Shown here: piece after piece, positions 25,218 to 34,950 of the stretch | Layout of the letters: each line of letters begins with the position of its first letter | Position numbering within the stretch: position 1 is the first letter of the stretch | Source: Flammeovirgaceae bacterium | GTDB taxonomy: Bacteria > Bacteroidota > Bacteroidia > Cytophagales > Cyclobacteriaceae | Reading direction: 5' to 3' | DNA length: 64,000 nucleotides | Assembly: GCA_021298355.1 (NCBI GenBank) | Contig: JAJTEH010000005.1 | Location: forward strand, 62,001-126,000 | Position numbers and translations under genes: made by a program | The notes under the pieces: model-generated | The model's input: only the letters and a program-made list of their open reading frames with translations | Told to the model about the DNA's origin: nothing | Databases searched by the model: none

Positions 25218-26168
25218 TTATGAGCGGATAATTTCTTGTTCAATGAAATGTAAAATAGAATGTAATGTGGTAAATGAGTTATCACCAATTAGCCATTTAT
25301 CATCAGAAATGATAATGGAGAATCTAGGAGAAAATTCTGTTATAGTGTAGCCCGTTCTTTGTAAAGCATTTTTGGTCCACAGATATCGATAACCTTCGCC
25401 TTTAAGTTCAATGTGTATATTTTTTGTTGGTTCATATTTCATCTCACCGGTTTTAAGGTCAAACCCTTTTCGTGGGAAAGCCTGGTCTAATAATCCACTT
25501 AAAACCAAATCTTCCGGTAAGCCATTTTCAATTTTTTGATTATAAACAACCCAAAGTCGGTCTGCCAACTGCAAAGCCAAGTCTAGTTCATGTGTGCTCA
25601 CCAAAATTGTTTTACCGAATTGATGCGCCAGACTGCGCAATAGCAACATCACGTCCATGCGGTTGTTTAAATCCAGGTGTGCCGTTGGCTCATCTAAAAA
25701 GATGAAAGAAGTTTCTTGTGCTAAGGCCCTTGCGATAAGCGTTAACTGCAATTGTCCATCGCTTATCTCATGTATAAACCTATCCTGAATATTGTTTAGG
25801 CCAACCCGTGCAATGGCAAATTGTATGGCTTGCAAATCTTTTTCCTGAAAAGTTATTCGCCAATTTAAGTGGGGATATCGGGCGGTAGAAATTAAATCCC
25901 AAACAGTGGCGGAAGTGGAAACAATTTTTTCAGTAAGCACCAATGCAAGATTATTTGATTGGTGTAATGAATTAATACTTTCGTTCGAGCCATTCAACGG
26001 AGGATGTAAACCCGCCAGAGTTTTTAACAAAGTTGATTTACCGCAACCGTTGCTTCCGAGTAAGCAGATTAGTTCACCAGGTTTTAGAATAACGTCAACT
26101 TCGTTTAACAACAGAATAGTTTGCTCTTCTTTATGATATCCAACAGAAAGTTTATCAACACAAAACAT
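25218..26168 (-). CDS. ABC transporter ATP-binding protein (FecE/BtuD-type, iron complex or cobalamin)
   Basis: A 316-residue ATPase. Walker A is GSNGCGKST (residues 38-46) and Walker B is FIFLDEPTAHLD, followed by the switch histidine in LVSTHELD. The signature motif reads ISDGQLQ in place of LSGGQ. A non-ATPase extension of about 70 residues (about 245-316) carries an alpha/beta pattern (GEGYRYLWTKNALQRTG, FSIIISDDKWLIG). Its start is one base from the stop of the FecCD-type permease, so they form one importer. The binding-protein gene is not here; a candidate is at 54513. Confidence 0.9.
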   Translation of the reverse strand: MFCVDKLSVGYHKEEQTILLLNEVDVILKPGELICLLGSNGCGKSTLLKTLAGLHPPLNGSNESINSLHQSNNLALVLTEKIVSTSATVWDLISTARYPHLNWRITFQEKDLQAIQFAIARVGLNNIQDRFIHEISDGQLQLTLIARALAQETSFIFLDEPTAHLDLNNRMDVMLLLRSLAHQFGKTILVSTHELDLALQLADRLWVVYNQKIENGLPEDLVLSGLLDQAFPRKGFDLKTGEMKYEPTKNIHIELKGEGYRYLWTKNALQRTGYTITEFSPRFSIIISDDKWLIGDNSFTTLHSILHFIEQEIIRS

Positions 26169-26169
26169 C

Positions 26170-27186
26170 TTAGATGCTTATTTTTTTTAACCGAACAATA
26201 AAAAAGATAACAACGGGCGCACCAAGTAAAGAAGTAGCTACATTTATCGGAATAGCCACGTGAGCAGAAAACAAATGTGTGGATAAATCACACACAATTA
26301 ATACGATGCTTCCGCATAAACACGAAGCAACAATTAGGTTTTCGTGGTTAAAGTCTCTAAACCAATTACGCACTAACAATGGAGTAGAAAGGCCAACAAA
26401 TGCAATAGGGCCACAATAGGCAGTTGTAATACCCGTAAGTATACTTGCCGATACTATCATTAATAACCTAGCACGTTTAACTGGAATAGCAAGGTTTTTC
26501 AGGTACGCATCTCCCAGAGGCCATGCATTCATGTTTTTTGTATTGGCAAATGCCAGTATAATGCCCAATATCAAACCAGCTAGCAGTATAAATAATTCGT
26601 AATAAGTCGTGCTCCCTAAACTACCGAATGTCCATAATACGTAGCTCTGTAATTCATCTGAGCCACTGGTAAATTGTAGAATGCCCAATAAAGCACTTCC
26701 CAAGGCCGAAATCATTACTCCTATTAACAACAAAGCGGTTTGGTCTTTAATGTACCGTGTCATCGGAAGAATCAGAATAAAAACCAGAAAGGCTCCGCCA
26801 AATGCAAAAAGTGACATCAGCGGAATAAAAAAAGAAAAACTAATACCCAAAAAAATACAAATTCCAACACCTAATCCTGCACCAGCGGTTAAACCCAGCA
26901 CATCGGGGCCGGCCAATGGGTTTCTAAAAAGTGTTTGCATCTGTAGCCCTGCAAGCGATAAACTAGCTCCCGCCAATAGGGCGGTTAACATCCGTGGAAC
27001 ACGTAAATCCCAGACAATTTGCTGCCATACAAGCTGCACATCATTTTTAAAGAATAGAGCATTTATCAACTCTGAAGAAGGTACAGATGAACCACCAATA
27101 GCAACATGAGCCACGGCAACGACTAACAATAAAAAAATCAGGAAGATTAACTTAGAGCGATTTTTTGGTGCACTCGGCATGTTCAA
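26170..27186 (-). CDS. FecCD/BtuC-type ABC transporter permease
   Basis: A 338-residue polytopic membrane protein of the FecCD family, which imports iron-siderophores, haem or cobalamin. Family motifs are clear: RVPRMLTALLAGASLSLAGLQMQTLFRNPLAGPDVLG near the N terminus, the helix LLLIGVMISALGSALLGILQ, and the late AYCGPIAFVGLSTPLLVRNWF that contacts the ATPase. About ten membrane segments are apparent. It forms an operon with the downstream ATPase and reads away from the ribosomal cluster. Confidence 0.94.
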   Translation of the reverse strand: MNMPSAPKNRSKLIFLIFLLLVVAVAHVAIGGSSVPSSELINALFFKNDVQLVWQQIVWDLRVPRMLTALLAGASLSLAGLQMQTLFRNPLAGPDVLGLTAGAGLGVGICIFLGISFSFFIPLMSLFAFGGAFLVFILILPMTRYIKDQTALLLIGVMISALGSALLGILQFTSGSDELQSYVLWTFGSLGSTTYYELFILLAGLILGIILAFANTKNMNAWPLGDAYLKNLAIPVKRARLLMIVSASILTGITTAYCGPIAFVGLSTPLLVRNWFRDFNHENLIVASCLCGSIVLIVCDLSTHLFSAHVAIPINVATSLLGAPVVIFFIVRLKKISI

Positions 27187-27275
27187 TTATTGTAAGTCGA
27201 AAGGTATTCATTATTCAAGTAAAGGCCATCTTTTGGGGCAAAAGCGATTGATTTTCAGAAATTTTTAATCTGGGT

Positions 27276-27306
27276 ATTGGTTACATAAGATAAGTTCCTA
27301 TCTTTG
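27276..27306 (+). promoter_or_regulatory. Candidate promoter of the ribosomal super-operon
   Basis: ATTG at 27276-27279 and TATCTTTG at 27299-27306 are separated by 19 bases, matching the Bacteroidota -33/-7 pattern (TTTG, 19-21 bases, TAnnTTTG). The position suits initiation near 27311, giving a leader of about 100 bases before rplC. Confidence 0.7.
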
Positions 27307-27310
27307 CAGT

Positions 27311-27410
27311 CCTTTTCGCGCCCTATGCTCAAAAAAAGCATAAAAACGGCAAAAAAAGGGGAAGGTTGCGAACAAGTCGCAGCCAGTAATAACTAAAACA
27401 AGTATAACTC
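27311..27410 (+). other. Structured 5' leader of rplC
   Basis: Within the leader, ATGCT and AGCAT flank an A-run (near 27325-27341), and an 8-bp stem GGTTGCGA (27364-27371) pairs with TCGCAGCC (27377-27384, one wobble) around ACAAG. An unusually long leader with stable hairpins before the first gene of an r-protein operon suggests autogenous control, possibly by L4 or another product, but no known leader family is recognised. Confidence 0.4.
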
Positions 27411-28043
27411 ATGCCTGGTATTATTGGTAGAAAAGTAGGTATGACCAGCATTTTCGGTGCAGAAGGCGAAAATATCGCATGTACTGTAATCGAAGCCGGC
27501 CCTTGTGTTGTTACTCAGGTTAAAAACCTGGATAAAGACGGTTACAAGGCTGTGCAGCTTGCATTTGGTGAGAAAAAAGAAAAAAACACCAGCAAGCCTC
27601 TGCTTGGACATTTCAAAAAAGCGAACACTACTCCAAAAAAAGATGTAGTGGAATTCCGCGATTTCAACTCTGAGTTTGACGGTCTCGTTGAGCTAGGAAA
27701 GGAAATCCGTGTACAAGATGTATTCACCGAAGGCGATTTCTTAGATGCCGTAGGTACATCAAAGGGTAAAGGTTTTCAAGGTGTTGTTAAAAGACACAAC
27801 TTTGCCGGTGTAGGTGGTCAAACCCACGGTCAGCACAACCGTTTACGCGCTCCCGGTTCAATGGGTAACGCGTCTTTCGCATCGCGTGTACCAAAAGGTA
27901 AGCGTTTAGCCGGAAGAATGGGTGGCGATCGCGTTAAGGTTACAAACCTTAAAGTGGTAAAAATCATGGCAGATCAAAACCTGATTGTTGTTAGTGGTTC
28001 CGTTCCAGGAGCTAAAAATTCAACCGTAATTCTGCAGAAATAA
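27411..28043 (+). CDS. rplC: 50S ribosomal protein L3
   Basis: Full-length L3 (210 aa), opening [14 protein letters not shown] and carrying the conserved [22 protein letters not shown] loop that reaches toward the peptidyl-transferase centre. It nucleates 23S rRNA assembly. It is the first gene of the cluster here; rpsJ, usually directly upstream, is absent. Its stop overlaps the rplD start (TAATG), suggesting translational coupling. Confidence 0.98.
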   Translation: MPGIIGRKVGMTSIFGAEGENIACTVIEAGPCVVTQVKNLDKDGYKAVQLAFGEKKEKNTSKPLLGHFKKANTTPKKDVVEFRDFNSEFDGLVELGKEIRVQDVFTEGDFLDAVGTSKGKGFQGVVKRHNFAGVGGQTHGQHNRLRAPGSMGNASFASRVPKGKRLAGRMGGDRVKVTNLKVVKIMADQNLIVVSGSVPGAKNSTVILQK

Positions 28044-28678
28044 TGGACGTTTCAGTTGTAAAATATAGCGGAGAAAACACAGGCCGTAAAGTAGCTTTAT
28101 CGGCAGAAGTGTTTGGCATCGAACCAAACGACCACGCCATTTATTTAGATGTAAAAAGCATTTTGGCTAACCAACGCCAAGGCACACACAAGTCTAAGCA
28201 GCGTAACGAAATCTCAGGTTCTACTAAAAAGTTGAAGAAACAAAAAGGTACTGGTGGCGCCCGTGCGGGTAGCATCAAAAACCCTCAGTTTAAAGGTGGT
28301 GGAAGAATTTTTGGTCCTCAACCTCGCGACTACTCCTTCAAACTCAACAAGAAAGTAAAAGATTTAGCGCGCAAATCAGCGCTTACCTATAAAGCAAAAG
28401 AAAATGCAATTGCCGTTATTGAAGATTTCAATTTCAATGAAGCAAAAACAAAACAGTATGTAAGCATGCTGAATGCACTTTCTTTAGCTGATAAGAAAAC
28501 ATTGTTGGTACTTCCAGAAGTATCTAAAAATGTTGTTCTGGCAGGACGCAACGTACAAAAAACAAAAGTTACAACAGCAGATCAAATCAATACATACGAT
28601 TTGATGAATGCCGATAGCGTTGTTTTCGTAGAGAGCTCCATCAACAAAGTAGTAACCTTATTAAATAAAGAATCATGA
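28043..28678 (+). CDS. rplD: 50S ribosomal protein L4
   Basis: Full-length L4 (211 aa). The exit-tunnel loop is recognisable in [22 protein letters not shown], followed by [25 protein letters not shown]. In many bacteria L4 represses its own S10 operon, so it is a candidate ligand for the structured rplC leader. It overlaps rplC by one base and rplW by four. Confidence 0.98.
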   Translation: MDVSVVKYSGENTGRKVALSAEVFGIEPNDHAIYLDVKSILANQRQGTHKSKQRNEISGSTKKLKKQKGTGGARAGSIKNPQFKGGGRIFGPQPRDYSFKLNKKVKDLARKSALTYKAKENAIAVIEDFNFNEAKTKQYVSMLNALSLADKKTLLVLPEVSKNVVLAGRNVQKTKVTTADQINTYDLMNADSVVFVESSINKVVTLLNKES

Positions 28679-28962
28679 GCGTATTAAAGAAGCCACTCGT
28701 AACCGAAAAGGTTTCTGCCATGAATGAAAAGGGCAGATACGGCTTTATTGTCGATATGAATGCCAATAAGGTGGAAATCAAAAAAGCAGTTGAAAAGCAA
28801 TACGGAGTAACTGTAGAAAGCGTAAACACAATGCGTGTAATGGGCAAGTTTAAAGTACGCTTTACAAAGTCTGGTGTGTTGGCTGGCAGAAAGCCAAACT
28901 ACAAAAAGGCAATTGTAACCCTTGCTGCCGGAGAAGTAATAGATTTTTATAGCAACGTTTAA
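28675..28962 (+). CDS. rplW: 50S ribosomal protein L23
   Basis: L23 (95 aa), recognisable from [29 protein letters not shown] and [17 protein letters not shown]. It lines the tunnel exit and is the docking site for trigger factor and SRP. It overlaps rplD by four bases (ATGA). Confidence 0.97.
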   Translation: MSVLKKPLVTEKVSAMNEKGRYGFIVDMNANKVEIKKAVEKQYGVTVESVNTMRVMGKFKVRFTKSGVLAGRKPNYKKAIVTLAAGEVIDFYSNV

Positions 28963-28972
28963 ATAGAAAGAT

Positions 28973-29797
28973 ATGGCGTTGAAAAAATTAAAACCGGTTA
29001 CACCCGGCACAAGACATAGATTAGCACCTTCCTTCGATGACATCACAACATCGAAGCCAGAGAAGTCTTTATTAAAAACAATAAAGAAATCAGGTGGTAG
29101 AAATAGCAAAGGTCAATTAACCATGCGTTACATAGGCGGTGGTCATAAACAGAAGTTGCGTGTTATCGATTTCAAACGTAATAAGTTTGGAGTACCGGCA
29201 ACAGTTGCCTCTATCGAATATGATCCTGCCCGTTCTGCTCGTATTGCCTTATTACATTATGCTGATGGAGAGAAAGCCTATATCCTTTCTCCTAACGGAC
29301 TAAAAGTAGGACAAACAGTATTAGCAGGCCCTGATGTGGCACCCGAGGTAGGTAATGCACTTCCGTTGTCAAAAATTCCACTTGGTACAATTGTATTCAA
29401 TGTAGAAATGAAGCCAGGCAAAGGAGGAGCAATTGCTCGCAGCGCAGGATCTTTTGTACAATTGTTAGCAAGAGAAAATGGCTACGCTGCATTAAAAATG
29501 CCATCTGGCGAAATGCGTAATGTGTTAGAAACATGTATCGCTACCGTTGGAGCGGCATCTAATCCAGATCACATGAACGAAAGTGTGGGTAAAGCAGGTC
29601 GTAACCGTTGGAGAGGTATTCGTCCTCGTACACGTGCAGTGGCTATGAACCCGGTAGATCACCCAATGGGTGGTGGCGAAGGCCGTGCATCTGGTGGTCA
29701 CCCTCGTTCACGCAAGGGCTTATACACTAAGGGTAAGAAAACCCGTCATCCTAAAAAGTATTCAGATCGTCTAATCATATCTAAGAGGAAAAAATAA
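28973..29797 (+). CDS. rplB: 50S ribosomal protein L2
   Basis: L2 (274 aa) with the SH3-like core and the conserved C-terminal loop [15 protein letters not shown], whose histidine is near the peptidyl-transferase centre. The tail ends in a basic KRKK. It overlaps rpsS by one base (TAATG). Confidence 0.98.
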   Translation: MALKKLKPVTPGTRHRLAPSFDDITTSKPEKSLLKTIKKSGGRNSKGQLTMRYIGGGHKQKLRVIDFKRNKFGVPATVASIEYDPARSARIALLHYADGEKAYILSPNGLKVGQTVLAGPDVAPEVGNALPLSKIPLGTIVFNVEMKPGKGGAIARSAGSFVQLLARENGYAALKMPSGEMRNVLETCIATVGAASNPDHMNESVGKAGRNRWRGIRPRTRAVAMNPVDHPMGGGEGRASGGHPRSRKGLYTKGKKTRHPKKYSDRLIISKRKK

Positions 29798-30066
29798 TGG
29801 GACGCTCGATTAAAAAGGGACCTTATTGCGATTTCCGTCTACTTAAGAAAGTAGAAGTAATGGAAAAGTCAGGCAAAAAATCTGTGATCAAGACATGGTC
29901 CAGAAGGTCAACAATTATACCTGATATGATCGGCCACACATTAGCCGTTCATAATGGAAACAAGTTCATACCAGTGTATGTAACTGAGAATATGGTAGGT
30001 CATAAGTTAGGTGAATTTGCACCTACTCGTACCTTCAAGGGTCATAGTGGCAACCGTAAAGATTAA
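29797..30066 (+). CDS. rpsS: 30S ribosomal protein S19
   Basis: S19 (89 aa), opening [18 protein letters not shown] and containing [22 protein letters not shown] and [16 protein letters not shown]. It sits in the 30S head with S13. Start and stop are tightly packed with the neighbouring r-protein genes. Confidence 0.98.
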   Translation: MGRSIKKGPYCDFRLLKKVEVMEKSGKKSVIKTWSRRSTIIPDMIGHTLAVHNGNKFIPVYVTENMVGHKLGEFAPTRTFKGHSGNRKD

Positions 30067-30073
30067 GTAAGCC

Positions 30074-30532
30074 ATGGAAACAACAGCTGTAAAAAAGACT
30101 AAAAAGTCTGTTATAAAACGCCAGCAACGCGATGCCCGCAAAGAGGCTTCGAAGACTGGTCCTGTAGTAGCCAAACTAAAAGATGTTCCATCTTCACCAA
30201 GAAAGATGCGTCTTGTAGCCGACTTAATTAAAGGTCAACGCGTAAACCAAGCCTTGAATATTTTAAAGTTCGAATCAAAGTTAGGTGCACCACTTTTAGA
30301 AAAACTTTTGCTATCGGCAATATCTAACTGGGGAAATACACATGAAACTAAAATCGAAGACGCAGATCTTTATGTAAAGGAGATTTGGGTAGATGGTGGT
30401 CGTCAATTAAAAAGAATGAGACCTGCACCTCAAGGTAGAGGATATAGAATTCGCAAGCGCTCTAACCACGTAACGCTGGTTTTGGCAAGCTTGGCAAATG
30501 GAAAAGAAGTTCAAACTACTGAAGCTAAATAA
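30074..30532 (+). CDS. rplV: 50S ribosomal protein L22 with N-terminal extension
   Basis: L22 (152 aa). The usual domain begins near residue 35 ([20 protein letters not shown]) and the tunnel beta-hairpin is in [21 protein letters not shown]. About 30 lysine- and arginine-rich residues precede the core, making this protein longer than the usual 110 or so. The extension is probably rRNA-binding. Confidence 0.96.
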   Translation: METTAVKKTKKSVIKRQQRDARKEASKTGPVVAKLKDVPSSPRKMRLVADLIKGQRVNQALNILKFESKLGAPLLEKLLLSAISNWGNTHETKIEDADLYVKEIWVDGGRQLKRMRPAPQGRGYRIRKRSNHVTLVLASLANGKEVQTTEAK

Positions 30533-30534
30533 AC

Positions 30535-31323
30535 ATGGGACAAAAAGTTAACCCTGTAGGTTTAAGATTAGGAATTGTTCGCGGTTGGGATTCCAGCTGG
30601 TTTGGTGGCAAAACAATGTCAGACAAATTAGTTGAAGATCAGAAAATACGTAAATACGTAGACGCCCGCATTCCTAAAGGAGGTATCTCAAAAGTAGTTA
30701 TCGAACGCACCTTAAAGCGCATAACACTAACAATTCATACGGCCAGACCTGGTGTTGTAATTGGAAAAGGAGGACAAGAAGTTGATAAGATTAAAGAAGA
30801 GTTGAAAAAGATCACCGGTAAGGATGTTCAGATCAATATCTACGAAATCAAGAGACCAGAGTTAGATGCCAAGTTAGTGGGCGAATCAATCGCGCAACAA
30901 ATTGAAGCACGTATTTCCTACAAAAGAGCTATGAAGCAGGCTATAGCTTCAGCTATAAGAGTTGGAGCTGAAGGGATTAAAGTAAAAGTATCGGGTCGTT
31001 TGGCTGGTTCAGATATGGCCAGAACTGAACAATACAAAGAAGGAAGAATTCCTTTGCATACGCTAAGAGCAGATATCGATTACGCAATATCAGAAGCACA
31101 AACTGTATATGGTAAAATCGGTATAAAAGTTTGGATCTTTAAAGGAGAAGTTTATGGCAAGCGCGATCTTTCTCCAAATGTAGGTGCAGCAGCAAACGCA
31201 ACTTCAGGCCAACAATCTGGAGGAGGGTCAAACGATAGAGGCGGCAGAAGAAACGATGGAAAAGGAAGAGGCGCAGATAATCGCGGAGGCCGAGGAGGTA
31301 GATCTAAAGGTCCTAGAAATTAA
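30535..31323 (+). CDS. rpsC: 30S ribosomal protein S3 with Gly/Arg-rich tail
   Basis: S3 (262 aa). The KH domain carries [20 protein letters not shown] and the C-terminal domain [19 protein letters not shown], which forms part of the mRNA entry site. A tail of about 40 residues after residue 220 is almost entirely Gly, Arg, Asn, Asp and Lys, like an RGG-type disordered segment. Confidence 0.97.
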   Translation: MGQKVNPVGLRLGIVRGWDSSWFGGKTMSDKLVEDQKIRKYVDARIPKGGISKVVIERTLKRITLTIHTARPGVVIGKGGQEVDKIKEELKKITGKDVQINIYEIKRPELDAKLVGESIAQQIEARISYKRAMKQAIASAIRVGAEGIKVKVSGRLAGSDMARTEQYKEGRIPLHTLRADIDYAISEAQTVYGKIGIKVWIFKGEVYGKRDLSPNVGAAANATSGQQSGGGSNDRGGRRNDGKGRGADNRGGRGGRSKGPRN

Positions 31324-31348
31324 TTTGAATCAGTAAAGCTTAGCAAAC

Positions 31349-31780
31349 ATGTTACAGCCGAAACGTACGAAATTTAGAAAAATGCAGAAGGGTAGAGTAA
31401 AAGGCCTCGCAACCAGAGGACACTCTATCGCATTCGGTTCCTTTGCATTAAAAGCACTAGAACCAGGTTGGATCACAGCCAGACAATTAGAAGCAGCTCG
31501 TATTGCTGTTACCCGCGCTATGAAACGCGAAGGACAAGTGTGGATACGTATCTTCCCGGATAAGCCTATTACAAAGAAGCCTGCCGAAGTACGTATGGGT
31601 AAAGGTAAAGGTGCTCCTGAGTATTGGGTTGCAGTTGTAAAACCCGGAACCATTCTTTTTGAAGCGGGTGGAGTTAGCATGGCAACGGCAAAAGAAGCCA
31701 TGAGATTAGCAGAAGGTAAATTACCTTTAAAAACCGCCTTTACAGTTAGAAGAGATTACGTAGAAGAAACAGCCAAGTAA
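31349..31780 (+). CDS. rplP: 50S ribosomal protein L16
   Basis: L16 (143 aa), opening [15 protein letters not shown], with [21 protein letters not shown] and [22 protein letters not shown], and it helps shape the A-site tRNA-binding region. The first ATG gives the canonical N terminus. rpmC follows one base after the stop. Confidence 0.98.
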   Translation: MLQPKRTKFRKMQKGRVKGLATRGHSIAFGSFALKALEPGWITARQLEAARIAVTRAMKREGQVWIRIFPDKPITKKPAEVRMGKGKGAPEYWVAVVKPGTILFEAGGVSMATAKEAMRLAEGKLPLKTAFTVRRDYVEETAK

Positions 31781-31781
31781 T

Positions 31782-31976
31782 ATGAAAAACGCAGACATTA
31801 AAGCATTATCAGTTGCTGAGCTCAACGAAAAAATTGCAAGCGAAAAAGAAACCCTTCGTAAGCTTCAATTCGCTCATCAGGTTTCTTCAATCGAAAACCC
31901 AATGACATTGCGTGCTACACGTAAGTTAATCGCAAGGTTAAACACAGAATTAACAGCTAAAAAAGCTAAAGCATAA
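31782..31976 (+). CDS. rpmC: 50S ribosomal protein L29
   Basis: L29 (64 aa), a small two-helix hairpin protein, recognisable from [20 protein letters not shown] and a C-terminal [13 protein letters not shown]. Located between L16 and S17 as in most bacteria. Confidence 0.95.
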   Translation: MKNADIKALSVAELNEKIASEKETLRKLQFAHQVSSIENPMTLRATRKLIARLNTELTAKKAKA

Positions 31977-31981
31977 TTCCT

Positions 31982-32245
31982 ATGGAAACACAAGAAAGGA
32001 ATTTTAGAAAAGAAAGAGTAGGTAAAGTGGTAAGCAATAAAATGCAAAAAACCATTACTGTTACTGTAGATAGAAAAGTAAAGCACCCTATCTATGGAAA
32101 ATTTGTAAACAAAACTTCGCGCTTCAAAGCACACGATGAAAAGAATGAGGCTGGTATCGGTGATACAGTACGCATCATGGAAACTCGTCCGTTAAGCAAA
32201 GACAAGCGTTGGAGATTAGTAGAAATAATCGAAAAAGCTAAGTAA
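31982..32245 (+). CDS. rpsQ: 30S ribosomal protein S17
   Basis: S17 (87 aa), an OB-fold protein that binds 16S rRNA early in assembly. Recognisable from [21 protein letters not shown] and the [20 protein letters not shown] block. Confidence 0.97.
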   Translation: METQERNFRKERVGKVVSNKMQKTITVTVDRKVKHPIYGKFVNKTSRFKAHDEKNEAGIGDTVRIMETRPLSKDKRWRLVEIIEKAK

Positions 32246-32247
32246 TC

Positions 32248-32616
32248 ATGATACGCACAGAATCCAGATTAACAGTTGCAGACAACAGCGGAGCTAAAGA
32301 AGTTCTTTGTATGCACGTATTAGGCGGAACGAAAAGAAAGTCTGCCTCTGTAGGCGATAAAATTGTGGTTACTGTAAAGTCTGCCACACCAACCAGCCAA
32401 ATAAAGAAAGGTACAGTTTCTAAGGCTGTAGTGGTAAGAACAACAAAAGAAGTAAGGCGCAAAGACGGCTCTTATATTCGTTTTGAAGACAATGCTGCTG
32501 TATTGTTAAACAACCAAGACGAACCTAGAGGCACCCGTATCTTTGGTCCGGTAGCTAGAGAGTTGCGCGAAAAGCAATTCATGAAAATTGTATCATTGGC
32601 ACCAGAAGTATTATAA
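32248..32616 (+). CDS. rplN: 50S ribosomal protein L14
   Basis: L14 (122 aa), with the family signature [17 protein letters not shown] and the C-terminal [21 protein letters not shown]. It lies at the subunit interface. Two bases separate it from rpsQ. Confidence 0.98.
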   Translation: MIRTESRLTVADNSGAKEVLCMHVLGGTKRKSASVGDKIVVTVKSATPTSQIKKGTVSKAVVVRTTKEVRRKDGSYIRFEDNAAVLLNNQDEPRGTRIFGPVARELREKQFMKIVSLAPEVL

Positions 32617-32619
32617 GCC

Positions 32620-32961
32620 ATGGAAAGAAAATTTAACAAACAACCTAAACTGCATATCCGTAAGGGAGACACAGTAAAGGTAATTGCCGGAGACGATAAA
32701 GGCAAGACAGGAAAAGTACTGGAAGTTATCGCATCTAAAAACCGTGCGGTTGTTGAAGGTATCGCTATAGTTACAAAGCACACAAAACCATCTGCTGGCA
32801 AACCCGAAGGTGGCATCAAGAAAACGGAAGGTACAATCAACATCAGCAATTTGATGTTAGTTGATCCTGCCAGTGGTAAACCAACACGTGTTGGCCGCAA
32901 ATTAAATGCAGAAGGAAAGCTGCAACGTTACGCAAAGAAAACAGGAGAAATCATTAAGTAA
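32620..32961 (+). CDS. rplX: 50S ribosomal protein L24
   Basis: L24 (113 aa) with its KOW motif in [20 protein letters not shown] and the conserved IVTKHTKPS region. It is one of the first proteins to bind 23S rRNA. The stop overlaps the rplE start by one base (TAATG). Confidence 0.97.
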   Translation: MERKFNKQPKLHIRKGDTVKVIAGDDKGKTGKVLEVIASKNRAVVEGIAIVTKHTKPSAGKPEGGIKKTEGTINISNLMLVDPASGKPTRVGRKLNAEGKLQRYAKKTGEIIK

Positions 32962-33515
32962 TGGCAACGCCTAGATTAAAACAGAAGTATCAAAAGGAAA
33001 TCATGAGCGCACTGAAAGAAAAATTTCAGTATAAGTCGATTATGGAAGTTCCAAAGGTTGAAAAAATCTGCATCAACAAGGGTATGGGTGCAGCTGTAGC
33101 CGACAAAAAACTGATCGATGTAGCAGTTGAAGAAATTTCAACAATAACTGGTCAAAAGGCTGTAGCAACCAAGTCTAAGAAGGCTATCTCAAACTTTAAA
33201 CTTCGCGAAAACCAACCTATTGGTGTACGTGTAACGCTAAGAGGAGATCGCATGTACGAATTTATGGATAGATTAATGAGTATTGCTCTTCCACGCGTAC
33301 GCGATTTTAAAGGTGTTAACGCGAAAGGATTTGACGGTAGAGGCAATTACACGCTAGGTGTAAAAGAACAAATTATCTTCCCTGAAATTTCTATTGATAA
33401 AGTAACAAAGATCAGTGGTATGGATATCACTTTCGTTACCAGTGCGAAAACAGACGAAGAAAGTTTTGAACTATTAAAAGCATTCGGAATGCCGTTTGCA
33501 ACCAATAAAAACTAA
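32961..33515 (+). CDS. rplE: 50S ribosomal protein L5
   Basis: L5 (184 aa), which carries 5S rRNA with L18 into the central protuberance. Recognisable from [34 protein letters not shown], and [22 protein letters not shown]. It overlaps rplX by one base. Confidence 0.98.
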   Translation: MATPRLKQKYQKEIMSALKEKFQYKSIMEVPKVEKICINKGMGAAVADKKLIDVAVEEISTITGQKAVATKSKKAISNFKLRENQPIGVRVTLRGDRMYEFMDRLMSIALPRVRDFKGVNAKGFDGRGNYTLGVKEQIIFPEISIDKVTKISGMDITFVTSAKTDEESFELLKAFGMPFATNKN

Positions 33516-33519
33516 TATT

Positions 33520-33789
33520 ATGGCAAAATTATCAGTTGTTGCAAGACAGGCTAAGCGTGAGCACCTTGTAGCTGTTTATGCAGCCAAAAGAAAAGCATTG
33601 AAAGAAGCCGGAGATTACCAGGCTCTAGATAAGCTACCGCGTAATGCATCTCCGGTTAGATTAAAGAATCGTTGTAAGCTTACAGGGAGACCAAAAGGCT
33701 ACATGGGTAAGTTCGGCATCTGCCGTAACCAATTCCGTCAGATGGCTTCTGATGGAAAAATACCAGGGCTTACAAAAGCATCTTGGTAA
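33520..33789 (+). CDS. rpsN: 30S ribosomal protein S14 (zinc-free type)
   Basis: S14 (89 aa) of the longer, zinc-independent class: there are no CxxC pairs, and the C terminus reads [22 protein letters not shown] through PGLTKASW. The ATG at 33520 gives the canonical MAKLS opening; an upstream in-frame ATG at 33496 lies inside rplE. It is followed by an unusual 180-base gap before rpsH. Confidence 0.97.
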   Translation: MAKLSVVARQAKREHLVAVYAAKRKALKEAGDYQALDKLPRNASPVRLKNRCKLTGRPKGYMGKFGICRNQFRQMASDGKIPGLTKASW

Positions 33790-33890
33790 TAATTTGATGG
33801 AGATGATAGTTTGAAATCATCGAAATCTTTGTAATAACGACATATTGCTGCTGAGTATCCAGGTCGATTAAATCCGAAACCAGATAACAG

Positions 33891-33921
33891 TTTGGATATT
33901 AAAAAATGTTCAATACCTTTG
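33891..33921 (+). promoter_or_regulatory. Internal promoter before rpsH
   Basis: TTTG at 33891-33894 and TACCTTTG at 33914-33921 are separated by exactly 19 bases, an essentially perfect Bacteroidota promoter. Transcription would begin near 33926, about 45 bases before rpsH. The -7 box directly abuts, and shares its last base with, the terminator hairpin. Confidence 0.75.
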
Positions 33922-33950
33922 CAGCCCGGTTTATACGGGCTTGCTTTTTT
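33921..33950 (+). terminator. Terminator hairpin overlapping the rpsH promoter
   Basis: GCAGCCCG (33921-33928) pairs with CGGGCTTGC (33936-33944, one bulged T) around a seven-base loop, followed by six T (33945-33950). Transcripts coming from rpsN would contain the whole hairpin; transcripts starting near 33926 would lack most of its left arm. Confidence 0.7.
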
Positions 33951-33969
33951 AGCGAAAAATTGGAGAAAA

Positions 33970-34368
33970 ATGACGGACCCAATAGCAGATTATTTAACAA
34001 GATTGCGCAACGCAATTAAGGCTAACCACAAAGTTTTGGAAGTGCCTGCCAGCAATCTAAAGAAGGAAATAACCAAAGTGTTATTCGATAAGGGATACAT
34101 TTTGAATTATAAATTCGAAGAAGGAAAGAATGTACAAGGCGTTATAAAAATTGCCTTGAAATACAATCCTGAAACAAAAGAAAATGCCATTACGCATTTA
34201 GAGCGCGTAAGCACACCAGGTTTGCGTCAATATGCAAACGTTGGTGCAATGCCTCGTGTTTTAAATGGCCTGGGTGTTGCCATTGTTTCTACATCCAAAG
34301 GTGTAATGACTGATAAGGAAGCCCGCAAAATTAATGTGGGTGGCGAAGTTTTATGTTACGTTTATTAA
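33970..34368 (+). CDS. rpsH: 30S ribosomal protein S8
   Basis: S8 (132 aa), opening TDPIADYLTRLRNAIKANHK and ending in the RNA-binding STSKGVMTDKEARKINVGGEVLCYVY. It binds the central 16S domain and in other bacteria regulates the spc operon. The frame is open upstream to 33892, but the ATG at 33970 gives the family N terminus. It is the first gene after the internal terminator and promoter. Confidence 0.97.
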   Translation: MTDPIADYLTRLRNAIKANHKVLEVPASNLKKEITKVLFDKGYILNYKFEEGKNVQGVIKIALKYNPETKENAITHLERVSTPGLRQYANVGAMPRVLNGLGVAIVSTSKGVMTDKEARKINVGGEVLCYVY

Positions 34369-34378
34369 TTACTGAGCC

Positions 34379-34930
34379 ATGTCAAGAATAGGATTAAAAC
34401 CCATCAACATCCCTTCAGGCGTAACAGTTACACCGTCAAAGGATAAAGTGTCAGTAAAAGGTCCGAAAGGAGAATTACACCAAGCCATCGATCCTGATTT
34501 TCAAATCAAAATCAAAGAAGGACATGTAGTAGTTGCCAGACCTACTGACCAAAAAAGACATAAGTCATTACACGGTCTTTACCGTGCTTTGATTGCCAAC
34601 ATGATTGAAGGCGTAAGCAAAGGATACAAACATCAACTTGAATTAGTAGGTGTTGGTTACAAAGCTACAGCCCAAGCCAATGTTCTTGAACTTAGTTTAG
34701 GATATTCTCACAATATCTTTTTAGCTGTTCCATCTGAAATTAAAGTTCAGGCTGTTCAGGAAAAAGGACAAAACCCTACGATTATTTTAGAAGGAATCGA
34801 CAAGCAATTACTTGGTCAGATTTCAGCTAAATTAAAATCACTTCGTAAAACTGAGCCTTACAAAGGTAAGGGTGTTCGTTTCACGGGTGAGTATGTACGT
34901 AGAAAAGCAGGTAAAGCAGCATCTAAATAA
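34379..34930 (+). CDS. rplF: 50S ribosomal protein L6
   Basis: L6 (183 aa) with its two repeated domains; the first opens [16 protein letters not shown] and contains [12 protein letters not shown], the second ends in [20 protein letters not shown]. It lies at the base of the L7/L12 stalk near the factor-binding site. Confidence 0.98.
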   Translation: MSRIGLKPINIPSGVTVTPSKDKVSVKGPKGELHQAIDPDFQIKIKEGHVVVARPTDQKRHKSLHGLYRALIANMIEGVSKGYKHQLELVGVGYKATAQANVLELSLGYSHNIFLAVPSEIKVQAVQEKGQNPTIILEGIDKQLLGQISAKLKSLRKTEPYKGKGVRFTGEYVRRKAGKAASK

Positions 34931-34950
34931 GCATCATAGCTCATAATACT

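Noticed and set aside
27187-27410. rpsJ or a tRNA hidden upstream of rplC
   Set aside because: Both strands were read; no S10-like frame and no cloverleaf were found.
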